NCBI GenBank assembly: GCA_030631385.1
Contig: DAOVLG010000169.1
Location: 1-5,180, forward strand
DNA from: Candidatus Coatesiibacteriota bacterium
GTDB lineage: Bacteria > RBG-13-66-14
DNA: 5,180 bases
Direction: 5' to 3'
In this document: in pieces, positions 1-5,180 of the stretch
Numbering within the stretch: position 1 is the stretch's first letter
Layout: the number at the start of each line of letters is the position of its first letter
Program-made: the position numbers and the translations under genes
Notes under the pieces: generated by a model
The model's input: only the letters and a program-made list of their open reading frames with translations
Database searches by the model: none
Told to the model about the DNA's origin: nothing

Positions 1-481
1 GATTCCGGTAGCGCCCGGCGTAATCCAGACCGTAGCCGACGAGGAAGTCGTCCCCGGTGAAGACGAAGCCGGTGTAGTCAACGTCCACCCGCCGGCTTCG
101 CCTCCCAGGCTTGTTCAGCAGCACGCAGATGCTGACCTGCCGACCGTAGTGCTCGTCGAGGAAGCGGCGGAGCTCGCTCAGCGTCCGCCCCGTGTCAACG
201 ATGTCCTCCACGACCAGAATCCGCTCGTCTGGACCCGCCTCGGGCAGCTCGCCGTAGAAATGAATCTCGCCGGGTTCGTCCCCCTCGCGGTAGCTGGAGA
301 TCGCCACGACCTCGAACCGCAGCGGCATGGTCAGCCGGCGGACGAGATCAGCCAGGAAGATGATCGAGCCCTTGAGGACCCCCAGGGCCAACAGCGGCCC
401 GTCGCCCAGATCGGCGCTGATCTCGCGGGCCAGCTCGTCCACCCGCTCCGCGATCTCCTTAGCCGAATAGATTATCCGCAT
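1..481 (-). CDS. hpt: Hypoxanthine phosphoribosyltransferase (3' end cut by window edge)
   Basis: Cytosolic purine-salvage enzyme that converts hypoxanthine (and usually guanine) plus PRPP to IMP/GMP and pyrophosphate. The 160 visible codons start MRIIYSAKEIAERV and are open to the window edge. Family marks in order are the pyrophosphate-loop motif LKGS (36-39), the flexible-loop SSY (62-64), the PRPP-binding motif VVEDIVDTGRTL (90-101) with acidic pair E92/D93, the base-contacting Lys in LNKPGRR (K124), and the C-terminal FLVGYGLDYAGRYRN (146-160). Only some 15-25 residues should be missing. The ATG at 481-479 is chosen because the IYSAKEIA start matches the family N-terminus and an AGGG lies 6 bases upstream. 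The gene begins 8 bases after the RAYT stop. A broken second copy of its first 12 codons lies at 3917-3958, so its original upstream neighbour was probably the secreted-protein gene. Confidence 0.95.
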   Translation of the reverse strand, partial: MRIIYSAKEIAERVDELAREISADLGDGPLLALGVLKGSIIFLADLVRRLTMPLRFEVVAISSYREGDEPGEIHFYGELPEAGPDERILVVEDIVDTGRTLSELRRFLDEHYGRQVSICVLLNKPGRRSRRVDVDYTGFVFTGDDFLVGYGLDYAGRYRN

Positions 482-484
482 CGG
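451..484. repeat. Direct repeat copy A: functional hpt 5' end
   Basis: This 34-base segment holds the hpt start codon, 3 bases upstream and about 10 codons downstream. It matches 3928-3961 at 31 of 34 positions in the same orientation, with differences at 460/3937, 464/3941 and 475/3952. Similarity stops sharply on both sides: upstream of the ATG after CCG, and inside hpt around codon 12. Together the two copies bracket the restriction-modification and RAYT genes. Confidence 0.85.
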
Positions 485-490
485 TTACCC
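485..490 (-). promoter_or_regulatory. Probable ribosome binding site of hpt, lying at the RAYT 3' end
   Basis: On the minus strand the bases before the hpt ATG read TTAGGGTAACCG, giving an AGGG core about 6 bases from the start codon. It overlaps the RAYT stop codon. It is therefore not the sequence that precedes the broken hpt copy at 3958, where the bases are GGTAGAGCCG and only a weak GAGCGG-like site is available. The inserted DNA appears to have supplied the present initiation region. The match to the Shine-Dalgarno consensus is short, so confidence is moderate. Confidence 0.45.
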
Positions 491-1023
491 TAATATTGCC
501 TGGAGACAAGGGGTTGTAACCCTTGTTTCCGTTTCGTAGGGCGGGGTTTCCTAACCCCGCCGCTATAATAACCAACGTAATAATACGGGTATTCATCCCA
601 TCTTTCACAAAGGCCCTTCCTTACCGGGTTCGCCAGGATATAATCCGCCGCTTGTCGTAAATCATCATCTTCCCTTATCGCATGATCGTAAAAACTGGCC
701 TGCCATATTGGCTTATTAAGGCTATATCTAGCGGCCATACGGCTGATGTACCTTTTCCATGAACCGATTAGGTCAATCAAATTAATTTCCTTGGCCATCA
801 GTAAAAGATGCACATGGTCAGGCATCAGGCAGGCGGCGAAAAGACGGGATCTGTCAGCGAGATAGTTTTTGACGGTCTCGAATGTATGGTCGGCGAAGGG
901 AGATTTATGAAACAGTTGTCTGCCCTTGGCGGTGCACGTCGTTATTGAAAAAGCCTGGGAAGGATTGGAGTAGACAGCCCGATGCAGACGAGGATGCTTG
1001 CGTTGGGGCCGTTTTGTGGCCAC
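490..1023 (-). CDS. REP-associated tyrosine transposase (RAYT, Y1/HUH family)
   Basis: Single-strand DNA nuclease of the IS200-like Y1 group (TnpA_REP), which cuts and joins at REP palindromes. The 177-residue product has the metal-binding HUH signature in LMPDHVHLLL (H70, H72), the conserved WQASFYDHAIR block (107-117), and the likely nucleophile Tyr128 in YILANPVRKGL. Start and length fit the family except for the C-terminal tail. From about residue 152 to 164 the frame runs through a REP palindrome, and residues 165-177 come from a second palindromic stretch. The tail therefore looks like read-through of non-coding repeat after loss of an original stop. The start is GTG (1023-1021) with AAGGA 7 bases upstream. 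The gene stops 8 bases before the hpt ATG. Such genes are usually single-copy and domesticated; whether this one is active cannot be told. Confidence 0.9.
   Translation of the reverse strand: MATKRPQRKHPRLHRAVYSNPSQAFSITTCTAKGRQLFHKSPFADHTFETVKNYLADRSRLFAACLMPDHVHLLLMAKEINLIDLIGSWKRYISRMAARYSLNKPIWQASFYDHAIREDDDLRQAADYILANPVRKGLCERWDEYPYYYVGYYSGGVRKPRPTKRKQGLQPLVSRQY
506..526. repeat. Second palindrome in the RAYT 3' tail
   Basis: ACAAGGG (506-512) and CCCTTGT (520-526) form a 7-base perfect stem around a 7-base loop. It lies 13 bases left of the REP hairpin and inside the last codons of RAYT. Its sequence is unrelated to the GGCGGGG REP, so it may be a second short repeat family or a remnant of the mobile module's end. 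Confidence 0.5.
532..569 (+). repeat. REP copy 1 (38-base direct repeat), inside the RAYT frame
   Basis: The copy is identical over 38 bases to 1084-1121 and ends where flanking similarity stops on both sides. Its core is a perfect 9-base stem: GGCGGGGTT (540-548), loop TCCT, AACCCCGCC (553-561), preceded by CGTAG and followed by GCTATAAT. The conserved CGTAG flank next to the stem resembles the short 5' guide found beside REP hairpins bound by TnpA_REP. In the RAYT frame it encodes roughly residues 152-164 (YSGGVRKPRPTKR). Confidence 0.9.
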
Positions 1024-1030
1024 TGTGCGG

Positions 1031-1035
1031 TCCTT
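1031..1035 (-). promoter_or_regulatory. Ribosome binding site supporting the GTG start of RAYT
   Basis: On the minus strand AAGGA is followed by 7 bases (CCGCACA) and then GTG, an ideal spacing. No in-frame ATG precedes the HUH motif at a better position, so this site decides the GTG at 1023-1021. The ribosome binding site sits within a few bases of the inverted REP hairpin at 1039-1059, which might mask or stabilise the start region. Confidence 0.6.
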
Positions 1036-1037
1036 TT

Positions 1038-1064
1038 CGGCGGGGATAGAATCCCCGCCCTACG
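1038..1064 (-). repeat. REP copy 3, inverted, upstream of RAYT
   Basis: GGCGGGGAT (1039-1047), loop AGA, ATCCCCGCC (1051-1059) form a perfect 9-base stem. The CTACG at 1060-1064 is the reverse complement of the CGTAG flank seen in the other two copies, so this copy points the opposite way. The two bases before the loop differ from copies 1 and 2 but are changed on both arms (TT/AA to AT/AT), so the stem is kept. Together with the copy at 1084-1121 it forms a divergent pair of the BIME type. Confidence 0.85.
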
Positions 1065-1083
1065 GGGCGAATTGTAGGTCGTT

Positions 1084-1121
1084 TTTCGTAGGGCGGGGTT
1101 TCCTAACCCCGCCGCTATAAT
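1084..1121 (+). repeat. REP copy 2 (38-base direct repeat), 3' of the Type IIG gene
   Basis: The copy is identical to 532-569. Its hairpin arms are GGCGGGGTT at 1092-1100 and AACCCCGCC at 1105-1113. It lies 2 bases beyond the stop codon of the restriction-modification gene, so the transcript would end its coding part with a strong stem-loop. No U-run follows on the minus strand (the next bases are CTACGAAAAAC), so it is not a standard intrinsic terminator. It could protect the mRNA 3' end or weaken read-through into RAYT and hpt. Confidence 0.9.
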
Positions 1122-1123
1122 GG

Positions 1124-3871
1124 TTAACGGCTCACCGCCTCTTCGACAATGGCGATCTCATCATCCGTCAGGTCGTAGAGCTCGTACACCAGGCGGTCAA
1201 TCTCGTGGTCGGTGCGCTCGATGAGCTGCTCGATCTGCGCCTTGTCTGAGCCGGCGGCGCCGGGGAGGCGCTCGTGCAGGTCCAGCATCCGCTCGACGAG
1301 TGAAACCATCCTATCATGCCGCGCCACATCCTCGGCGTTGTCAAAGTCAATGGTGCGAATGGGGAATGTGGCAAGTTCATTGACTTTGAATTGGGGAAAA
1401 ATCGCTCTTTGAAATTTATCAAATATGTAATCGAACCAGAATGTAAGTAGCTTTGAATTAATAACCCCAAGGATGTACTCAAAGGTGTATTCGCTTGTGG
1501 TTTTTACAATCATACTGTTAATATCATTAAGTTCTTCTCCTGCAACAATAGCAGCGTTGATCGAATACGGAGGACGAGAAGGTATCTGACGAACAAGTAT
1601 CCTTTCTCCCTTAAAAAGACTCGAATCTCTTAGAGCAGCAAGATTATTTCCATATTTTAAGTATTCCCCAGACCAGCCTATAAAATAACGTTTCACGTCT
1701 TTTCCGTCCAAATAAATGCGGTAATCTTTTCCTAATTTCTCAGTTGAATGATAAACTCGGTTTTTCTTCATTGAATCGGTTTGTTTAGGGGTTCCTTTGC
1801 CCGTTTCGTATGCTTTCAAACCTGCTTTCACTATCGCAATCTCACGTAATTGAATGGCATGAAATTTAATTTTACGAAGCAAATCATGGACTTTTTGATT
1901 CTTGTAAAGACGAAAATGGATGACTGGGTCTTGTAAGATTAGCTCTGCGTTGATCTTCGCTACTAAATTAACCTCTTGGGGCCTCGGAGACTCTGCAAGG
2001 TAAACCTTTGAAGGTGTAGTTTTTTTGAACAAAACAAGAGAGGTGTCTATATTAGCTCCTGGAAAAACCTTGAATCTGTTATTAACTATTGTTAATTCTC
2101 CTGTAGAACCGACTACGAAGTCTCTGAATGATTTCATTGTTCCGATAGAAAGCCAGGTGTTGGGGATTATGAAACCGAACCAGCCTCCGTTTGTAAGCAG
2201 GTAGTAGCCCTTTTCTGTGAAGAGAGTAAAGGTGTTAAGTTGAAAAGCATGATGTTTATATTTTCGATAATAATCCTTCTCGTAATCAGTAAATCCTTTG
2301 TCTCTGGCAAAGACATACGGTGGGTTGCCGATTACGGCGTCGAAGCCGCCCCGCCTCATTATCTCCGGCCAGCCACGGGGGCCGTCCCAATCGAAGGCGT
2401 TGACCCGGTGCTGCACCACGGCGTCATCGAAGAGGTCGTACTGATCGCCTGAGTAGAAGTCCGAGCCGATGAGCGAGTTGCCGCACCTGATGTTGCCGGA
2501 GAGATCGGGCAACAGCGCCTGGTGAAGCATCTTGAGCTGGAAAGGGGCTTCCTCCAGCAGCCACAGACATAGCGAGAGCTGGGTGACCTCGACGGCGTTG
2601 GAGTCAATGTCCACGCCGTGTAGGTGCCTCAGGACGATGGTTTGGCGCTCCTCGTAGGTGGTTGGACGGCCGTACTTTTTGGAATACCAGCGTTCGAGCC
2701 ATCGCGCCGCGCCGATAAGAAAGGAACCGGAGCCGCAGGCGGGATCGAGTATCTTGATTTTGACGGCCTGGGAGAGCGACCTGCCCTCGAAAAGCGGACC
2801 CAACGTATTCTCGACGATGTAGTCCACGATGTAGCGCGGGGTGTAGTAGACGCCGCCGGCCTTGCGCACCTCGGGCTTGGGCTCGATCCGCACCTGCTTG
2901 GGGGTGGTGCGGATGACGGAGCCGAGGAACTGCTCGTAGGCCTTGCCGATGATCTCGACCGGCATGGCGGAGAAGTCGTAGACCGAATCGGGGTCGGCCA
3001 GCTCCTTTACGACCTTGCGGAGCTTCCCCGGCTCCAGGCGCAGGTCGTCTACGGGGTGGTGCTCGAAGAACCGGCTGTTGTAGGTGGTCTGCAACCGGGA
3101 AACCAGATCGGAGAGGTGCCGTCCGGGGTCGTCGTCGGCGGCGATGCGGTGGAGCCATCCCCCGCGGTCGCCGTACCCCCGGTCCTCCAGGATGCGTAGA
3201 AGGAGCAGCCGATCTAAGACCCGCTGGGTCGCCTCGTTCAGGTCCCAGTCGTGGGCGAAGCGGTTGCCCTTGACCAGGGCCTGGGCGATGAGCTTGCGGT
3301 ATCGCTCGAGGTCCTTGAGGAACTTCTCGCCCAGGGGAAGGGTGGTCTTGGTGGTGGTTACAAAGGCGCGGAGCTTGCCCTCGAGAACGGCCGTGCGGGA
3401 AAAGTGGGCTTCGAGCCTGTCCCATTCTTCAGCGTAATCCGTGTAGCGCATGCACAGATCGGGGATCCTCACCCGCTGGGTGTCCTTGGTGGGGTCCATC
3501 GAGGTGTTGTAGACCTCCCACTCCTCGAAGTCGGTGAGGATGCCGACGGGGACCGTATCGAGATTCCGTCCGTAGCGGAGAAGCTGGAAGATGGCGTCGG
3601 TGTCCCTGGCGATGTTGACCTTGGGCGCCTTGGCCTCGATGACCACCACGGGACGGCCCCGGTCGTCGTAGAGGATGTAGTCGGCCTTCTTCTTGCCGGA
3701 GAGGGTCTGGACGGGGGGCTCGACGCGGACCACCTGGGGATCGGTAATATCCCATCCCAGGAGCTGCAGGAGGGGATTGATCAAACTGATTCTGGTCTGG
3801 GCTTCATTGCTCTGATATAGGGGTCTATTATCATCAAAGTCTTTGACAAGGTTTTTCAGGCTTTTTTCCAT
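1124..3871 (-). CDS. Type IIG restriction-modification enzyme (fused nuclease, adenine methylase and specificity domain)
   Basis: Single 915-residue polypeptide that would both cleave DNA and protect its site by N6-adenine methylation using S-adenosylmethionine. The N-terminus is a Type I HsdR-like nuclease domain: NEAQTRISLINPLLQLLGWD (22-41), then the PD-(D/E)XK residues D64 and E79-A-K81 in VVVIEAKAP. The methylase core follows with GVYYTP (340-345), motif I DPACGSGSF (376-384), motif II GVDID (419-423), GNSLIG, and the catalytic motif NPPY (516-519). Residues from about 670 to 835 look like a TaqI-type C-terminal specificity domain, ending in a helical tail (HDRMVSLVERML, IDRLVYELYDL). 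No helicase domain and no separate S or M gene are present, which separates it from Type I and Type ISP systems. The ATG at 3871 has GAGGTG 7 bases upstream. The frame is intact with all catalytic motifs, so it may be active. Its recognition sequence cannot be read. Confidence 0.93.
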   Translation of the reverse strand: MEKSLKNLVKDFDDNRPLYQSNEAQTRISLINPLLQLLGWDITDPQVVRVEPPVQTLSGKKKADYILYDDRGRPVVVIEAKAPKVNIARDTDAIFQLLRYGRNLDTVPVGILTDFEEWEVYNTSMDPTKDTQRVRIPDLCMRYTDYAEEWDRLEAHFSRTAVLEGKLRAFVTTTKTTLPLGEKFLKDLERYRKLIAQALVKGNRFAHDWDLNEATQRVLDRLLLLRILEDRGYGDRGGWLHRIAADDDPGRHLSDLVSRLQTTYNSRFFEHHPVDDLRLEPGKLRKVVKELADPDSVYDFSAMPVEIIGKAYEQFLGSVIRTTPKQVRIEPKPEVRKAGGVYYTPRYIVDYIVENTLGPLFEGRSLSQAVKIKILDPACGSGSFLIGAARWLERWYSKKYGRPTTYEERQTIVLRHLHGVDIDSNAVEVTQLSLCLWLLEEAPFQLKMLHQALLPDLSGNIRCGNSLIGSDFYSGDQYDLFDDAVVQHRVNAFDWDGPRGWPEIMRRGGFDAVIGNPPYVFARDKGFTDYEKDYYRKYKHHAFQLNTFTLFTEKGYYLLTNGGWFGFIIPNTWLSIGTMKSFRDFVVGSTGELTIVNNRFKVFPGANIDTSLVLFKKTTPSKVYLAESPRPQEVNLVAKINAELILQDPVIHFRLYKNQKVHDLLRKIKFHAIQLREIAIVKAGLKAYETGKGTPKQTDSMKKNRVYHSTEKLGKDYRIYLDGKDVKRYFIGWSGEYLKYGNNLAALRDSSLFKGERILVRQIPSRPPYSINAAIVAGEELNDINSMIVKTTSEYTFEYILGVINSKLLTFWFDYIFDKFQRAIFPQFKVNELATFPIRTIDFDNAEDVARHDRMVSLVERMLDLHERLPGAAGSDKAQIEQLIERTDHEIDRLVYELYDLTDDEIAIVEEAVSR

Positions 3872-3878
3872 GTCTGCG

Positions 3879-3884
3879 CACCTC
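3879..3884 (-). promoter_or_regulatory. Ribosome binding site of the Type IIG gene
   Basis: GAGGTG on the minus strand lies 7 bases before the ATG at 3871-3869, a near-consensus site with good spacing. It supports the full N-terminus beginning MEKSLKNLV. The space between this site and the broken hpt fragment is only about 32 bases, leaving little room for a private promoter, and none was recognised. Confidence 0.65.
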
Positions 3885-3916
3885 GATCCGGTTCGGCTGG
3901 CTTACGTCCCCACGGG

Positions 3917-3958
3917 TCAGGCGTCGGCGATCTCCTCAGCGGAATAGATTACCCGCAT
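3917..3958 (-). pseudogene. Broken duplicate of the hpt 5' end (13 codons)
   Basis: ATG at 3958-3956 opens MRVIYSAEEIADA and then hits TGA at 3919-3917. The functional hpt begins MRIIYSAKEIAERV. Similarity runs through about codon 12 and then stops. Differences between the copies are ata/gta, tcg/tcc, aag/gag, gcg/gcc and gag/gac, that is, silent or conservative changes, as expected if both descend from working hpt alleles. It starts 5 bases after the stop of the secreted-protein gene, a typical operon spacing, so this is probably the original position of hpt. It could still be translated as a short peptide, but no function is implied. Confidence 0.8.
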
Positions 3959-3961
3959 CGG
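3928..3961. repeat. Direct repeat copy B: remnant hpt 5' end
   Basis: Right-hand partner of 451-484, in the same orientation, with 31 of 34 positions identical. It ends beside the stop codon of the secreted-protein gene on one side and in unrelated sequence upstream of the Type IIG gene on the other. The distance between copies is 3477 bases. Confidence 0.85.
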
Positions 3962-3963
3962 CT

Positions 3964-4650
3964 CTACCGCTCGTTGAACTCGACCAGGTCGGGGTAATTC
4001 AGGGTCTGGTTGTCGAAGAAAGGGACGATGTCGCCGGCGTGCATCTCGGGGGGATAGGGGCCGAAGTAGAGCTCGTCGCCCATCGAAAAGACGGGGAAGT
4101 AGTAGTAGACGAGGATCGGTATCCACTCCTCGCCCACCCTCTTCCTGACCGATTCCTTCTGACTGACGCCGTAACCGATCTGGTTGGAGAACTCGCCGAA
4201 GCCCAGGTCCAGGGTTCCCTCAACGCGGAAGACGCTCTGGTAGACGCTGCCGAGGTAGGCGAGCCTGGCTCCGGAGTCGGTGAAGACGACGGTGAACTGT
4301 CGGAAGCTTTTCAGGGCGGCGCGCATCTCCTGCTGATCCGGGGAAAGCTCCTCGCCGACCCGGGGGTCGGTGGCCATATAGGCGTGCTTCAGGCGGTTGT
4401 ACTCCTCCCAGTTGACCGGCCCCTCCTCGCCGGTGCGGGCGATGAAGAGGTAGCCGACGGGCTCGTCGCCGCAGCGCCAGCCGTAGAGGTCCTCGGCGTC
4501 GCCCAGGCGGAGGCCCGGTTCGTAGAGTTCGATGAACTCGTCAACCAGGCCCGCCGTTACCTCGACCCCGGACTCGCCGGCGGAAACGAGCGGCTCATGG
4601 TAGGCCAAAGCAACGGAAAAGAGGGCGATAAAAAAACACCATCTCAGCAT
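3964..4650 (-). CDS. Predicted secreted protein of unknown function
   Basis: I do not recognise this 228-residue protein. The N-terminus MLRWCFFIALFSVALA (1-16) is a signal peptide with one basic residue, a hydrophobic core and an A-L-A cleavage site before Tyr17, so export across the inner membrane is likely. Cys5 is inside the hydrophobic core and there is no lipobox at the cleavage point. The mature part is acidic and rich in aromatic residues, with a single clear Cys in YGWRCGDEP, and a YYYFPVF-type hydrophobic segment near the C-terminus that looks like beta structure, not a membrane helix. The ATG at 4650 has GAGGGG 7 bases upstream. The gene begins 54 bases after birA and ends 5 bases before the broken hpt start, so birA, this gene and hpt were probably one transcription unit. 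Confidence 0.75.
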   Translation of the reverse strand: MLRWCFFIALFSVALAYHEPLVSAGESGVEVTAGLVDEFIELYEPGLRLGDAEDLYGWRCGDEPVGYLFIARTGEEGPVNWEEYNRLKHAYMATDPRVGEELSPDQQEMRAALKSFRQFTVVFTDSGARLAYLGSVYQSVFRVEGTLDLGFGEFSNQIGYGVSQKESVRKRVGEEWIPILVYYYFPVFSMGDELYFGPYPPEMHAGDIVPFFDNQTLNYPDLVEFNER

Positions 4651-4704
4651 TGACCCACCCCTCGATGGGAAGAGGGAACCGGCGGATGAGGTGTCATTCC
4701 GCGG

Positions 4705-5180
4705 TCAGATCCGCTCGCCGTGCATGGTCACCAGGGCCAGATAGCGGTCGGCTATCTCGATGGGGTTCCGCTTGATTAGCTCGTAGGTCTCGGCGAGGGA
4801 GGAGAGGAGCTCGTCCAGGAGGGCGTCGAGGGGATGGTGCCGGCCGGTCTCGGAGAGTATCGTCGTGGCCGTCGGGAGTAGTTCCGCCGGAAGCCGCTCC
4901 CGTTCGAAGTTGACGTTGAGGCCGACCCCGAGAACGGCGTAGACGACCCTGCCGCCGCGAAGCTCCGTCTCCACCAACGTGCCGCCGTACTTTAGCCCCC
5001 GGCTGTAGAAGTCGTTGGGGGGCTTGATCTTGGTCGGGATGTAGCGGTCGAGGACCGGGTGGAGCGCCACCGGGACCATCCGCGAGAGGAGATCGGCTTC
5101 GGAGGCGGCGAGCCGGGGCCGCAGGAGGAGGCTGAACCAGAGGCCGCCCGGCGGGCTGACCCATTTCTTCTTCCCCCTCC
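4705..5180 (-). CDS. birA: Biotin--[acetyl-CoA carboxylase] ligase (5' end beyond window)
   Basis: Cytosolic enzyme that makes biotinyl-AMP and transfers biotin to the carrier lysine of acetyl-CoA carboxylase. The frame is open to the right edge and the visible part begins RGKKKWVSPPGGLWFSLLLRP, the family's GRGR-x-W-x-SPPGGL block that holds the adenylate. An internal ATG at 5079 would cut this block off, so the real start lies outside the window. Next come KPPNDFYSRGLKYGGTLVETE (usual family form KWPNDL...KxxGxLxE) and VLGVGLNVN, the biotin-site GIGxNVN motif. The C-terminus ends MHGERI then TGA. About 158 residues are visible. The N-terminal part, including any DNA-binding repressor domain, is not in the window. 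The Trp-to-Pro change in KWPND is unusual but the rest of the site is intact. Confidence 0.93.
   Translation of the reverse strand, partial: RGKKKWVSPPGGLWFSLLLRPRLAASEADLLSRMVPVALHPVLDRYIPTKIKPPNDFYSRGLKYGGTLVETELRGGRVVYAVLGVGLNVNFERERLPAELLPTATTILSETGRHHPLDALLDELLSSLAETYELIKRNPIEIADRYLALVTMHGERI

Larger units (their letters stand above)
532..1121 (-). mobile_element. RAYT/REP module bounded by identical 38-base direct repeats
   Basis: The RAYT gene is framed by two identical 38-base repeats (532-569 and 1084-1121), each containing a REP hairpin, with a third hairpin in inverted orientation at 1038-1064. The layout resembles a BIME cluster, the usual genomic setting of RAYT genes. The right copy ends 2 bases before the stop of the Type IIG gene. 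The left copy is inside the RAYT frame. Exact identity of the flanking copies suggests a recent origin, gene conversion, or constraint by the transposase recognition requirement. Confidence 0.6.
485..3927. mobile_element. Putative insert between duplicated hpt starts (Type IIG R-M plus RAYT)
   Basis: This 3443-base block lies between the two direct-repeat copies of the hpt 5' end. It contains the complete Type IIG gene, the RAYT gene and three REP palindromes. No integrase, resolvase, DDE transposase or terminal inverted repeat is visible, so the mechanism is unclear. Insertion accompanied by a duplication of tens of bases has been described for restriction-modification genes in other bacteria and fits here. 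The alternative is homologous recombination with a donor that already carried the R-M gene next to its own hpt. The block boundaries are inferred from where repeat similarity ends. Confidence 0.55.

Noticed and set aside
149..493. 114-codon plus-strand frame opposite hpt
   Set aside because: The opposite strand encodes an unmistakable phosphoribosyltransferase with all key motifs, so this is its antisense shadow.
561..569. TATAAT within the REP repeats (also at 1113-1121) as a -10 promoter box
   Set aside because: It is on the plus strand, where no gene follows, has no -35 element at proper spacing because a GC-rich hairpin occupies that position, and is a constant part of the repeat.
1084..1121. 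REP hairpin as an intrinsic terminator of the Type IIG gene
   Set aside because: The stem is strong, but no U-run follows on the transcribed strand, so only a weak or Rho-independent-like effect could be argued.
2020..2026. Seven-base A run (coding strand) in the Type IIG gene as a phase-variation tract
   Set aside because: The run is short, in frame, and sits in an AT-rich segment where such runs occur by chance. Nothing else suggests slippage control.
2604..3425. Long open frame of 273 codons on the minus strand inside the Type IIG gene, with several plus-strand frames at 2624-3820
   Set aside because: They are alternative frames of a strongly GC-rich coding region that shows conserved nuclease and methylase motifs in its own frame. 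Their products are low-complexity and rich in Arg, Pro and Gly or Val, with no recognisable motif.
4039..4653. 204-codon plus-strand frame opposite the secreted-protein gene
   Set aside because: The minus-strand frame has a signal peptide, a good ribosome binding site and operon-like spacing. The plus-strand product has no start context or family resemblance and mirrors the codon bias of the real gene.
4694..5164. 156-codon minus-strand frame overlapping birA
   Set aside because: It is out of frame with the biotin ligase motifs (SPPGGL, PND, GLNVN), and its product is Arg/Pro/Gly-rich and featureless.

Overview
The window is GC-rich bacterial DNA, and every gene I can support is read from the minus strand. 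In transcription order (right to left) these are the 3' part of birA (biotin-protein ligase), a secreted protein of unknown function, a single-chain Type IIG restriction-modification enzyme, a REP-associated tyrosine transposase (RAYT) with REP palindromes, and hpt (hypoxanthine phosphoribosyltransferase), which runs off the left edge. A clear signal peptide and RAYT/REP elements fit a Gram-negative-type, high-GC bacterium, possibly from an uncultured lineage. Nothing here fixes the phylum.

The backbone appears to have been birA - secreted protein - hpt, closely spaced and co-directional. About 3.4 kb now lies between the secreted-protein gene and hpt. The first 12 codons of hpt occur twice. 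The functional copy starts hpt at 481. A broken copy (13 codons, then TGA) begins 5 bases after the stop of the secreted-protein gene, at 3958. The two copies match at 31 of 34 aligned positions (451-484 and 3928-3961) and bracket the R-M and RAYT genes as direct repeats. This looks like an insertion that duplicated the start of hpt, or a recombination that brought in a slightly diverged hpt start together with the R-M gene.

Inside the insert, the Type IIG gene (915 codons) carries an N-terminal PD-(D/E)XK nuclease domain, a gamma-type adenine methylase core (DPACGSG, NPPY) and a C-terminal target-recognition domain. Its base composition is mosaic. From just after the NPPY motif to near the end of the recognition domain it is AT-rich, while both flanks are strongly GC-rich, suggesting a swapped specificity segment. 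The RAYT gene is bracketed by two identical 38-base REP-containing direct repeats (532-569 and 1084-1121). One of them lies inside the RAYT reading frame and encodes part of its C-terminal tail. A third, inverted REP sits just upstream of the RAYT GTG start.

birA and hpt are housekeeping genes (biotin attachment and purine salvage). The R-M/RAYT block is accessory DNA that separates hpt from its likely original upstream neighbours and supplies its present translation-initiation region. No RNA genes, CRISPR arrays or convincing promoters or intrinsic terminators were seen, and no gene-free stretch exceeds about 100 bases.
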